Assembly: GCA_015178975.1 (NCBI GenBank)
Contig: WHVD01000001.1
Span: 3,348,001-3,412,000, forward strand
Length of the DNA stretch: 64,000 nt
Direction of reading: 5' to 3'
Source: Hysterangium stoloniferum
Taxonomy: Eukaryota > Basidiomycota > Agaricomycetes > Hysterangiales > Hysterangiaceae
Shown here piece by piece: positions 37,121-47,129 of the stretch. Each line of letters opens with the position of its first letter. The first letter of the stretch is position 1. The position numbers and the translations under genes were made by a program. The notes under the pieces were generated by a model. The model did not search any database and had not been told where the DNA came from. It saw only the letters and a program-made list of their open reading frames with translations.

Positions 37121-37919
37121 TGTTAAGGTGGATGCAGAGCTTAGCAGAGGGTTTCTGGAGAAACCTGTGGGTATTCTGGTAGGACTTAGCTTCAGCTTAT
37201 AGGCTGTGCCCTCACAAGATCGTAGCATCCAATTTCAAACAAGTGGATGGGAAACCTGGGAAGTCCGGGTGTAGTTGATAGGTCAAAGGTTGATGTTGAA
37301 GGATCAGTCAGAAAGCCTGTGGGCTCCAATGAGGTCAAGAGTGTTGTACTTAAAATGAGAGGTGGAGATAGAGTAGAATAGGTACTAGGGTTACTGGGGA
37401 AACTTGGTTGAAAACTTAGTTGATTTTTTGACTGGATTGTATATACAAACATTAGCTAGACTATATAGACTGTGAAATGTGTGCAATACTAAATCTGGTA
37501 AGAATGAAAGTCTAAAGAAGTAAACATAAATCAGGACAAGTAAACACCAAACTAGGTGTTAGACAGAACAGAATGGAGGTGGAGTCCAAAACATGACAGG
37601 TCATTTGACCATAATGGGAGTGGAGCTCAGTTAGAGAGCTGATGCGTTGTCCGGGCAGAGTCTGGTGACTGGTGCATGAAATGGAGTTGGACATAGACAG
37701 GTTTGAAGTGTGCAGGTCCTAGCAGAGTCAGGTATAGGTAGGTTTGACAAGTACAGATCCTGGCAGGTTGTCTGATGACTGATGTATGAGGTAGATGTCA
37801 GGTGCCTATAAGGTGGGGTTCAGAGCCTAGTGGGTTTTCTGGGTAACTGTGACCTGGTATAGAGAGTCAGGTGCATATAGGATGGGGTCTGGAGCCTGGC
37901 GGGTTTTCCAGTCCTAACA
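37121..37919 (-). mobile_element. Old solo LTR, TSD CTTAG
   Basis: TGTTAAGGTGGATG...GTCCTAACA is flanked by CTTAG at 37116-37120 and 37920-37924. It aligns with the young LTR at 14325-15157 (GGTTTCTGGAGAAACCTG versus GGTTTCCGGAGAAACCTG) but has lost nearly all CpGs. Confidence 0.82.
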
Positions 37920-37933
37920 CTTAGTCATTATAG

Positions 37934-38536
37934 TGTTAGGATCCATTTCCAGATAGTATTGGATGTCCATGGATATTCCAACTCACTTCCCTTGTTCCAC
38001 ATTTGGTAACTGACTGGTTGACAGATGTTCATTCATTTGTTTATTGTTTTTGCTCTTGTTCCCTGATCTGTCCCCATCATTGTTCTCATGTATCTTACTT
38101 GTTATTATATGTATCCTTAGTTTGGAAACAGTTCTGAATAGGTTTTATTATACTCCTACAGTAGATATGTAGTACAATTATTGGAACATATAGTCTTCCA
38201 TAGTCATGTACTTACTCTTTAGTTTTAATCTTGACTCAGTTAACCTTCTCCTTTGTTCTTTCTGTCCACTTGATATCTGGAACTCTCTGGACTCTGGACA
38301 TCCAGAGTCCCTGGGAACTCCAAGTATCTGTAAACACTTTGGATATATCTACCCTCTGAAACATGGACATCCAAATGAGTGCATGAGGCCACAGCACATA
38401 AGCTGAAGCCAAGTCCTACTTGTACTCTGGTAATATTCCAATACTCCCTGAACTAATACCCGGGAACTCCATGGACATGTACTGGGAAGTATCTGGAATA
38501 TCCACTGGAATTCTGCCCAAAATATAGAACTTAACA
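37934..38536 (+). mobile_element. LTR-like copy
   Basis: Begins TGTTAGGATCC, ends AACTTAACA and carries the core CACAGCACATAAGCTGAAGC near 38391. No matching target duplication was found, so it may be part of a truncated element or a rearranged solo LTR. Confidence 0.6.
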
Positions 38537-39138
38537 CTTATCCTTGTTCTGCATTTGGTACCTTGTGTCACAACTGTCATTGTCACAACATTGTCACAAA
38601 ACATTCAAGGTAACATTCAACTATCTTTCAACTCATCTTTAACTAAAACTTTGACTTGACCTTCTATTCAACATCAGTACAAAACTGGCAATAACATGGA
38701 TCAATGTTTTGGGCTTCTGTGTACAGACACATCATTCTCAACTTGGTATAGATTGCAAGCAACAATAACTTACATGATGTATGTCAAATGGTGTTGCCAT
38801 TCCTAACACTCCAGAATGATCACATAAATATAAAAATAGTTGATTGAAGTGAAGAGTAATGCCAAAGACAAACTGCCTATCCAGTTGTTCATGAAATAGT
38901 TGCCACATGTAAGAACACAGCTGTTTCAGAGCCTCTTCAATGTTTTTCTTGGTTGATGTTTCATTTCAATGACAGTGAACACTTGCAGCCACCAAACCTT
39001 TGCAAGTTGGACCTGTGAAAGTAGATTGGCATATGGCATAATTCAACAAGAACATAGAGTACCTTCTCTGTCTTGTTCAGCTGTTGACAGTTATGTATCA
39101 GTGTTATAAACAATTTAAATAAAAAAGGGATTTTTTTA

Positions 39139-39511
39139 CTAATTTATACTCAAGACAACTTTCCAAGTCCTTAGTGCTAGTATCCATGCTGACACATACT
39201 GCATCAGGCTGTAGTACTGCTGAAGTAGGATCCTTCGAGTCTGGTGCTCTACTGTGAACATCACACCACTACCCCTAAACCTTAACTTGGACCATTCCAC
39301 CAAATGTATTGATAGCACTATCAATTGCATTAGCAACATTAATAAATGGAGCATACATCCTATTTTCCTTCCCTCCACTCTGCCTTGAAAAGCCTTTCCA
39401 CCTTCCATCCTGGTAAGTCTTGTTACACACAAGGATGTGGGAGTATCTTGCTGAGGAGCTCATCTGAAATGGGAACCAGACGAGAAAGAAATTTGTCTTT
39501 GTCTTCAACAT
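39139..39511 (-). pseudogene. Decayed coding fragment of unknown origin within repeats
   Basis: Two overlapping minus-strand frames read together as a protein-like segment: GRWKGFSRQSGGKENRMYAP, then NVANAIDSAINTFGGM, then a second frame with FRGSGVMFTVEHQTRRI. The pattern recalls the N-terminal region of fungal-type (FunK1) protein kinases, which are often amplified in Agaricomycetes, but this is a weak resemblance. The frameshift and repeat context indicate a pseudogene. Confidence 0.3.
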
Positions 39512-40086
39512 GATAGTAGTTATTTAAATCATCATCAATGGCTCTACAAACATCGTAGTTCATTTTTCTCATGTATTGTGGCTGACAGGTAAAAATGCAC
39601 TAGTGACATCAATACCCAAAACACATTGGTTCAGCCACTGTCTGAGGCTGCATCACCCAAACTGCATACAGTACATACATTGATGAGGAAGTAATGAACT
39701 TCAGTATTAGTGACTTGCTCTGTGGGTATGGCTGTGCACTGGCCAATCTAGGTAATTCATGATCTATTATATGTAAGTGACTTAAAAAATTACCTATTAG
39801 AGTTGATAACCAGATATATGGTATTATTCAGAGTAAATCATAGTGGAAGTGCAACAAGCATATTATTTGAATGTTGCCAGAAAGGTCAACCTCTTTGACC
39901 CAGAACAATACTTTGGTGTCACAACTCCACTAAATAATCTCTAAATATATATATATATAAACCCACAATACACAAAACTAGAGCAAAAATCATACTCTAA
40001 AACCTGAAGACATGAATATTTATCAAAGTGAACACCACACTCTGTGAGAAGGCAGGAGAACAATATGTGTGGACAAGGAAAGGGGA

Positions 40087-41959
40087 TGTCACGAATTGAA
40101 TTTTACTCAATAAAGTCGAATAAACAATCGAAGAATATTCAACAATATTGAATAAAGATGCCTCATTCGATGAAGTATTAATTCATCCTGTTGATAAAGC
40201 ATGAGGCAAAGATAGGACACAGAGGCTCATGAATAAATAAGTCGAAGAAAGGCTCAGGAAAAGTTCAACAATTATATAATACAGTAAATAATATAATATA
40301 GTACAGGTTTTCTGACTGACTTCCTTTGTTCCTATCATTGTCCTTATATACTATATATCATTTACCTATGATGATAATATGATATCAAAGTGAAATCATC
40401 AATGACATCAACCTGAGACAAGTCGAAGATATTCGAGATTGTCAAAGATATTGTCAAAGAATAGTCGAGTCAGAAGTCAAGTTGGAAGTCAAGTCAGAAA
40501 GTCGAAGGAATGTCGAAGAAATATTAAATTGAATATTATCGAAATTTGAGCTTGTATGTTCGTGTTATGTATTTTATTAGTTTTCTACCTTTTAAGTCCC
40601 CCAAAAGCCGAAATAGCCAAAATGGCTTGTGAAATGTACTTATATTGCGATGATAAAATTTGTATAAATATCTTTTAAATTTCGTTGAATTTCTACAATT
40701 TATTTTACATTTTTATCTTAAATATTGAAGAAGTTATGAATTTATTCTTTTTTAACTAAATACTATCAAACCGGCCACCAGGCGCTAATTACACAACGCG
40801 CGAGAAAATCATGTGACAGTCGTCACAAAAAGGCGCGACGGTCACATAGTGTGACAGTCACACGGCGCGATGATCACAAAGGCGCGCGGATGACATACAC
40901 GAAAGGCGCGGGAATAGATTACATCATCATGTATGCTATTGTAGAAAAAACCGGAAATTCCTGGAGCATTCCAGAAGCTTCCCCAGGAATAGCTAAATTA
41001 GGATAGTAATGATGTAATATGTCTCAAAAATGTCTCACATTTTATTGTATATAAGGAGCTCTGCTCCAGCCGTGAAAATATAACTTTTTATCCACCCACA
41101 TCTGTGTGTTACTGCAGCAAGCAGGCTATTCCACCCCTATCAGGGCTGTTGGACTTTTAATTCCACCTCTATTTGAGTTGTTGGAAACCTTTGCCACCTC
41201 GGTTAGAGTTGTTGGCCCAAGTAGTTCACCTTGTCACCTCAATCTGAGTTGTTGACTTATTTGTTCCCCCTTGCCACCTCTTAATTGAGTAGCTGGCTTT
41301 ATTACTTTTTCTGACTTCTATTTAAGTTGTTGGAATCTGTTGCCACCTCGGTTAGAGTTGTTGGCTATCAACCAAGTAATAAATAAATTGTTTGTTTTAT
41401 TGTTTGAAATTAGAATATAATTCTAATTTCTCCTGGTTTGGCTTATAATTAAATACTGAGAATATTCTTGCAGAATCATAAAGACTACATTAAGATCCTG
41501 ATAAGTTAGTATCACAGTAGATCCAGTAGATTAATTTAAATAAAGCATATATTGCCAAATATTGTTTTATTCTATAGTTGATCTTTTGACCTGTTTATTA
41601 ATATTTTTACTGTTTGATAAATAGTATAAAATATATATAAACTAGCTAGAATCGAAGTTGAATCTAATTTTGGAATCAGTAAATTGTTATTCATATTTTA
41701 GTGGTTGTTTTCACAGAAAAAGAACAAGCTTACATAAGCAGCTCTCAAAAACCTTCTTTGCAAAGTAGGGTGCATATATTCAAGTAAACTCTTGACTTCA
41801 GGGGTTCTAAGTCCATTTAGACTGCCACTGATTAATATCAAATACTTAAATTATTTTACCTTGTTGTGAATTGAGTATTTGCACACTTTGATAGAGCATT
41901 GGACTCCTTTTTCCAGAAAATAATATTAAAATAAGTCTAATACATTACAGTTCGTGACA
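40087..41959 (+). mobile_element. 1.9 kb LTR-type element TGTCACGAA...TTCGTGACA, TSD GGGGA
   Basis: The ends TGTCACGAA and TTCGTGACA are 9-bp inverted repeats of the TG...CA type. The flanks GGGGA at 40082-40086 and 41960-41964 are a 5-bp target duplication. Inside are AT-rich tracts, a CpG-rich patch at 40775-40915 with repeated GGCGCG and GTGACAGTC motifs, a promoter-like GTATATAAGG near 41048, and five or six degenerate repeats of CCACCTC...GTTGTTGG at 41130-41370. No ORF. CpG-containing, so fairly young; CpG-depleted relatives of its first 480 bp lie at 42190-42480 and 62400-62815. Best read as a large solo LTR. Confidence 0.8.
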
Positions 41960-42189
41960 GGGGAAGGGGATGATATCACCACTGGGAGACTGTCAAGATT
42001 GAGTTGGACAGGTGCAGATGTGGTGTGAAGACTATGCTGTATAGTCTACTTTTCCAATCCCACACACCTTGCACCTCACAGACTAACTTTGCCTACCCAG
42101 CATCACAATCATAGCCCCCAAACACTACCCCATCTCTGTGCCCTCCACCTGCTTTGCAATCCACACCTCTCTCTCCTCCCAAACTCATA

Positions 42190-42480
42190 CCTCACTTAAA
42201 GATACAGATTATGGTACAGGTTTTCTGACTGACTTCCCTTGCTCCTATCATTGCCCTTTTATACTATTTGCCATTTACCTATGATGATAATATGATATCA
42301 GAATGAAATCATCAATAATGTCAAACTGAGACAAGTTGAAGATTAGTCAAAAGATCTTGAAAGATAGTTGAGTCAGAAATCAAGTCAAAAAATCAAAGAA
42401 ATATTGAAGGGATGTTGAAGAAAGTTGAAAAGTCAAATTGAATATTATGGGAATTTGAGCTTGTACATTTGTGACAGTAC
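42190..42480 (+). mobile_element. Old relative of the TGTCACGAA element
   Basis: Aligns with about 40290-40560 (GGTACAGGTTTTCTGACTGA, then GATGATAATATGATATCA) and ends TTTGTGACA. The TCG triplets of the young copy are TTG or TCA here. Confidence 0.65.
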
Positions 42481-42484
42481 TTTC

Positions 42485-42925
42485 TTTTGACCCATCATCT
42501 TTCTCACTTCTCTGATTGGCCTCCCAATCATCCGTCTCACTGTAGTATAAAGCTCCTTCATGTATGCTACAGTTTCTTCAGTTTGAAAATTGACTTAGAT
42601 TACCCCCTTCTAATCTTTGGCCTTTTTCCCTCCCCTCATAATACCCTTTAGGTGTCCTCAGCAAGCCATGACCCTTTACTCCTCAACTCTTAGTACTTTG
42701 ACCCTTTGGTCAACTGAGCTAAGTGTTGATCTCTGTTTCTATTGTACTATCTGCTCTGTTTGAAATACTGGAGCACCCTAACAGTTCATGTGAGGGCACA
42801 ATACATAAGTTGAAGCCAAGCTCCACTACACTTATAGAGTTGGACCTCCCAACTAGTACAATCTCTATCATTGGCCCTCCCAACTTAGAGCCTCTTTCCC
42901 CTTTTTAGGTTTAGCTCTTAACACT
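42485..42925 (+). mobile_element. Family A LTR copy (3' half)
   Basis: Matches 13060-13520: GTAGTATAAAGC TATA-like site near 42543, core CACAATACATAAGTTGAAGC near 42800, terminal GCTCTTAACA. CpG-poor. Confidence 0.65.
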
Positions 42926-42959
42926 CATACCCATGTCTGATCCTTATTCTCATTTTAGT

Positions 42960-43309
42960 CTACCCTTTGTCCACTTGATTTGTAGAACAATACCTGCTCT
43001 CAGCATAAATACTGCAATGTATTGTAGTTACAATCCAGTTCAAATATTGACTTTGAATCCAGTTTACTTTTTGTCTAACTTATTTTGACTTACATAAATC
43101 TCAGCCTAACACCAGTCCTGCTTGATACCCTGCACCCCTTCTGAATCTGGACCTGTCCTCAGACCCAAAAATACACTAGGTTCCTGTCTGCCTGAAATTA
43201 GAACACTGACAGTTCAACAAGGGCACAGCACATAAGCTGAAGCTGAGTCCTACTCACCCTTGGCATACCTGTGGTGTGCCAGAACCCCTCATAGGCCCAG
43301 TTCTTAACA
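42960..43309 (+). mobile_element. LTR copy (3' half)
   Basis: Contains the core CACAGCACATAAGCTGAAGC near 43220 and ends GTTCTTAACA. Related to 36160-36420. Confidence 0.55.
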
Positions 43310-44060
43310 TGGGGGTTATCAGCATGGTAAAGGTGGTTGACTGCCTGCTCTGTAGTGTATTACTAGCTTATATTCAATGTGATTACTATTTTAATGAACT
43401 TGTTTAAGGTGTATTATGAACTGAAATTAAGTGGAAAAATAAAAAGTAAGATTTGTCCTACTTAAAATCAGTGTCTAAGATTGATCATCCAAGAAGAGTT
43501 TGAGTTTGAGTTAGAGGAACAATTGTTGAATTGCCCTACGAAGTGTTTCACACACTTAAGTGAAGTGCCTAGAACGCTTCATTCAAGTACGTTTACTTCC
43601 TACAGATAATGGCGGTCAATACAGAGCACATTCAATGAGGTTTATGGATTGGTGTATAAATCTGCCATCTGAATTGTTGGATTTTAAAGTGGCAGCCTTC
43701 GACCATAATTGATTTAGGTATATTTCTTTGCCAGTAAATTCCCCCGCATGCCAGAAGCGAATATGAATCTACGGATCCCTCCTCATCTTGATACAAAGGG
43801 GGAAGAGCTACACCCTCGTCTATCCTAACAAGTGCGATATTATTAATATATCATATCTCACTATATTGCCACGGGTGTCATAATACTCATTGTAAACGCT
43901 TTGTCATTAAGGTGTAGTTCATTCTGGATACGACATCCCTTGGTGAATATTCAACCTATGATACAATAGTAAAGAAAGTGAATACAGGGAACATACAGTT
44001 GGTGACTATAGTCCTGTCGGGTAAATTAGGCGAATTAATACAGAAGGATATGTAAGGTTT
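43310..44060. other. Intergenic region bounding the second gene island
   Basis: No supported gene. CpG density returns towards normal after about 43540. Confidence 0.4.
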
Positions 44061-44986
44061 TCAGTCCAATCTTGTTGCAAGGGCCGGCTGTTGTACTCTT
44101 TCAACTTGGCCAATGAACGGAAGCTGTATAAATGCAAATGCAGCAATGCCCATAGCTAAAATACCAAGTGAATATGAGTCCCGAGGCTACAATGGTAACA
44201 CTAAGAAAAGGAGCACACACCGAAACCGGTTAATTTCTCGAAGGGAGAGTGCCAATAAATACTCGTAGCAAGACACATGCCTATCCATAGTGCAAGTAAT
44301 GATGTTGATAAAGCAATTGCAGTCTTATAAGCCAGCGTTGTCGGTTTATTTAGCGCGACGAGTCGCCAGGCGGGTTGGAGTTGGTCGTGGAGAAATAAAA
44401 CGGACAGGGTAAGAAGGAATATGTGCCCGGAAACATCATGGCCTTTGTATAATCTCGGACGGGCTTTCCAAGCACCGTCAAGGGTTGATACGAGAGAGGT
44501 GGTAAATAGGGCAGGATGTGTTTGTGGAGAGATAATTGTGCGGGTGAAGCAGTATTCGGCCGGCACTGCAAGTATAATAGGAGATTGCCCAGGCGAGCCT
44601 GGAGGAAGTGAGACGACACATTCTCCACCTGAGGCGACTGTCAAACGCTCAAAAATGGCGGGTCCAAAAAACCATGCGACAAATGTAGCCCAGACCATCG
44701 TCGCTGCACTCCATTTAAGCCAAGATTGAAGGTGGCGTGTGGTTGGCGAACTGGTCAACCACAGAAGTGCAAACGCCCCAGATGTCCATCCCCACGCCTT
44801 CTTGATAAATAATGTATTGAATATATTTGTTTTTCGAGCAAATAAAGACTGGTTGTGCAGTGGGTGGGGAAGATGTGCGAGAAGTGGGTCTGACGTGTCT
44901 ACATATGTGTGGTTAATCACTGAGTATAATGTGCCACCTAATACTGCAACTGATAGCAGAGCTAGGATTATTGTGCGTTGCGACAT
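44061..44986 (-). CDS. FIT-family (Scs3/Yft2-like) ER lipid protein, 2 exons, 286 aa
   Basis: FIT proteins are ER-resident multi-pass proteins needed for lipid-droplet formation and ER lipid balance, with lipid phosphatase-like activity. Exon 1 is 44986-44221 and exon 2 is 44155-44061, with a 65-nt GT-AG intron. The FIT signature is clear: KGHDVSGHIFLLTLSVLFL (residues 181-199, His188), and the second conserved histidine in YWHSPFEKLTGF (His246). About six hydrophobic helices are visible, including the N-terminal one (TIILALLSVAVLGG). I chose the acceptor at 44156 because it continues the frame into GIAAFAFIQLPFIGQVERV, a final helix; without splicing the ORF ends at 44201 in a short unrelated tail. 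Intact. Confidence 0.87.
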
Positions 44987-45149
44987 CGTGGTCTTAAGAA
45001 AAAGATAATGCTGAGTGGCAGAATGTCGACGTCACCATTCCATTGTGAGTGACTCGTGTGACAGTCACGGTCCACAAAGCGACTCAAAGCGGATAAAAGA
45101 GGTGTGAAGTTATTTAAATAAATAGTCAAATGAGTGGGATATTTCAATT

Positions 45150-45500
45150 CTAGCTTGAAGCCTCTTCTAACAAATAATTTTTAATAGAAAAGGCGAGGGT
45201 GCTAGGAAGCGGCATTTCTGCCTCACATGAGGGCTGGAAGAGTTTATTCACGCAAATTCTGCTACGGCCAATCCTGTAGTCGTCCCCCTTTGTGACGTCT
45301 GTCGGAAGTGTGCAGGTGAGGCTGATATTATTTAAAGCCTCCAGTTGCGTAAACAAATCCTGTTAATTAGATCGTTTTCCTTGAGTAGACCTTTTATACC
45401 TCGTGAAAGTCTGCGTATCGTAAGGCAACTGACCTGATTGGCATCTCTTGAGCAGAACTTGCACCCCGGATGATAAAATTCGAAAGGTTGGGGAGCTTGA
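45150..45500 (-). CDS. Hypothetical protein, C-terminal exons only
   Basis: Two minus-strand exons join in frame: one ending at 45434 (PFEFYHPGCKFCSRDANQ) and the last from 45359 to 45150 (DLFTQLEALNNISLTCTLP and onward, ending EEASS). The intron of 74 nt is GT-AG. The C-x2-C pair resembles half a zinc site. The upstream exons could not be fixed; the ATG at 45674 begins a short open frame that does not splice simply into this one. Family unknown; a separate gene downstream of EMI1 or alternative 3' exons of it are both possible. Confidence 0.35.
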
Positions 45501-45782
45501 GTCGAGACTGAGCCACCAGCCCCAGGTCATTACTATATATATTTCATTATAGGAAAAATGGATAGTTGTTGACAGAAGGTTTAGATTGAGGTTCTGAAAA
45601 GATGTATAAGGTAGCACAGGTACATTATAGCACCAGTGAAGATTATTATTAGTTGATCCCGGTTGAGACTCCATCTTCTTTTATTGCTTTGAAAAGGGCG
45701 GAGGGAGGGAGCGGATAGTTTGATAGTGGTTCTCTATTTATGAAGATAAAGGATCCGGAACATCAATGTATGAAGATTGGAC

Positions 45783-46157
45783 TTACGTTCTCATATCCCA
45801 CACATCCTCACTACTTCGATTTAATCGTCGACGAGCCCACCATTCTGCCCGTCTTTGTATCCATGCCGTCCGCTTCTCCTCCTCGGGGAGCGCTTTCAAG
45901 CTTACACAGAATTTGAAATCGTCAAATTTGCCACTACACTGTGCCATATGTCCATAGCGGTAAATGGTCCTTAGTTGTGAGCCGAGAACTAAACTCCGTG
46001 TTAGGTCTTTCTACAAAACAACTTGAAAGCACATACCGTGGCATCTAAAGAAACTATCTAGTAGTGTCATACATCCTGGGATATCTTCAGGAGTGGGATG
46101 AAGAGCAGAAAGTCGAGCGACTTCTTGCTTGACTGCTGTCTCGAAATCCACGGACAT
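45783..46157 (-). CDS. EMI1: Emi1-like twin CX9C protein (DUF3128), 2 exons, 108 aa
   Basis: Yeast Emi1 is needed for early meiotic induction and belongs to the twin CX9C proteins of the mitochondrial intermembrane space route. Exons 46157-46037 and 45988-45783 join in frame. The protein shows two CX9C pairs (CMTLLDSFFRC and CSGKFDDFKFC), the IYRYG link, and the strongly conserved C-terminal block RRAEWWARRRLNRSSEDVWD. Length is typical for the shorter members. The reading stops directly after VWDMRT; a GT donor overlaps that stop, so a spliced longer C-terminus cannot be excluded. It lies close to two tRNA genes, with its start 98 bp from the first. Confidence 0.88.
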
Positions 46158-46254
46158 ATTGGTCTTCTGTGGGAAAGAAAGGGAATCGTGACCACAGAAA
46201 TGATATTTCAGAGAACAATGCGCTATCAGGGATATGGAAGGAACCCAAGAAAAT

Positions 46255-46335
46255 GGGCGTTTGGTTTAGGGGTATAACGTTCGCTTCGCATACTCTGAGT
46301 GCGAAAGGTCCTGGGTTCAATTCCCAGAACGTCCA
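46255..46335 (+). tRNA. tRNA gene, probably Ala (anticodon CGC) with a 9-nt intron
   Basis: A cloverleaf folds: acceptor GGGCGTT with AACGTCC including a G3-U70 wobble pair (the alanine identity element), a D-arm GTT/AAC, anticodon stem TTCGC/GCGAA, variable AGGTC, and a perfect T-arm CTGGG-TTCAATT-CCCAG, then discriminator A. The anticodon loop is 16 nt. Removing TACTCTGAG after position 37 leaves TTCGCAT with anticodon CGC and a 72-nt tRNA. The body, including the T-arm, resembles fungal tRNA-Pro more than usual tRNA-Ala, so isotype is less certain than the tRNA call. The B-box (GGTTCAATTCC) is intact and a T5 terminator follows at 46337. Confidence 0.82.
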
Positions 46336-46336
46336 C

Positions 46337-46341
46337 TTTTT
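46337..46341 (+). terminator. RNA polymerase III terminator
   Basis: TTTTT starting two bases after the tRNA 3' end. Confidence 0.75.
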
Positions 46342-46513
46342 GTTACCGAAGCTGGTAACACATAAACTTAGATTTGATATTTTATTGCAGCCTGCCAAAG
46401 TATTCTGAAATTTTGTAAGGAAAATGGTATAGCTAAAGGGGGAAATGCCAATGAACATTGTACCTGTTCTTCAAATCTCCAAAACAAAAACTAATCCGCA
46501 ACAACTTCAGTTT

Positions 46514-46517
46514 AAAA
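46514..46517 (-). terminator. RNA polymerase III terminator
   Basis: TTTT on the minus strand directly after the second tRNA. Confidence 0.7.
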
Positions 46518-46598
46518 TGGACGCTCTGGGAATTGAACCCAGGACCTTTCGCACTCAGAGTATGCGAAGCGAACGTTATACCCCTAAACCAAGCGCCC
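46518..46598 (-). tRNA. Second, convergent tRNA gene of the same type
   Basis: Identical in its central part to the gene at 46255-46335 but on the other strand. The acceptor stem is GGGCGCT/AGCGTCC: relative to the first gene both members of pair 6-67 changed (T-A to C-G). This compensatory change keeps the stem and argues that both genes are under selection. The same 9-nt insertion is present in the anticodon loop. Confidence 0.82.
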
Positions 46599-47129
46599 TT
46601 AGTAATGATTACTGGCATTATCTCTTGATCCTTTAAAAGCCCAATGAATTCACTTGCTGCAGCGCTCATGTATCGCCCGTTCTTTGCAAGTTCACCCGGA
46701 GTGACTCGAAGGAAGATGCTTGCCACTGTACATATGCTGTAAACACTTTCAATCAGACATTTTCAAGGAAAAAATTATTCGTCTACCCAGTGAACAAAAA
46801 ATGTTGAAAAAAGGTCAAGGGAGGAGTCTCGCACAATATTTATTTATCCAGTAAGTAATACTGTGTTTAGACCGATTCTTAGTATATATCATGCGTCATA
46901 ACAAGTCACACAGAGAGAGTATTATTCGCCACATACAGGAAACGGTACATGTTGTGAACCAGTAAATAATAAGAAGCCCAGAGAACGAAAAAAGCATCGC
47001 CATAATAAAATACTAAGGTACAGGCCAAACCGCCGCCGAACATGTTAATCTGGTCTTGAATGTTTTTGGAGCCGGCGACCTAAATATATGGCAGTCGTAA
47101 TAGCATGTACCTATCCTGAGTCTGACCTC
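46599..47129. other. Intergenic region between the tRNA pair and PTC1
   Basis: No supported gene; includes the PTC1 3' flank. Confidence 0.4.

Noticed and set aside
37934-38536. Complete solo LTR with target duplication
   Set aside because: Ends look right but the 5-bp flanks (TATAG and CTTAT) do not match, so I kept it only as an LTR-like copy.
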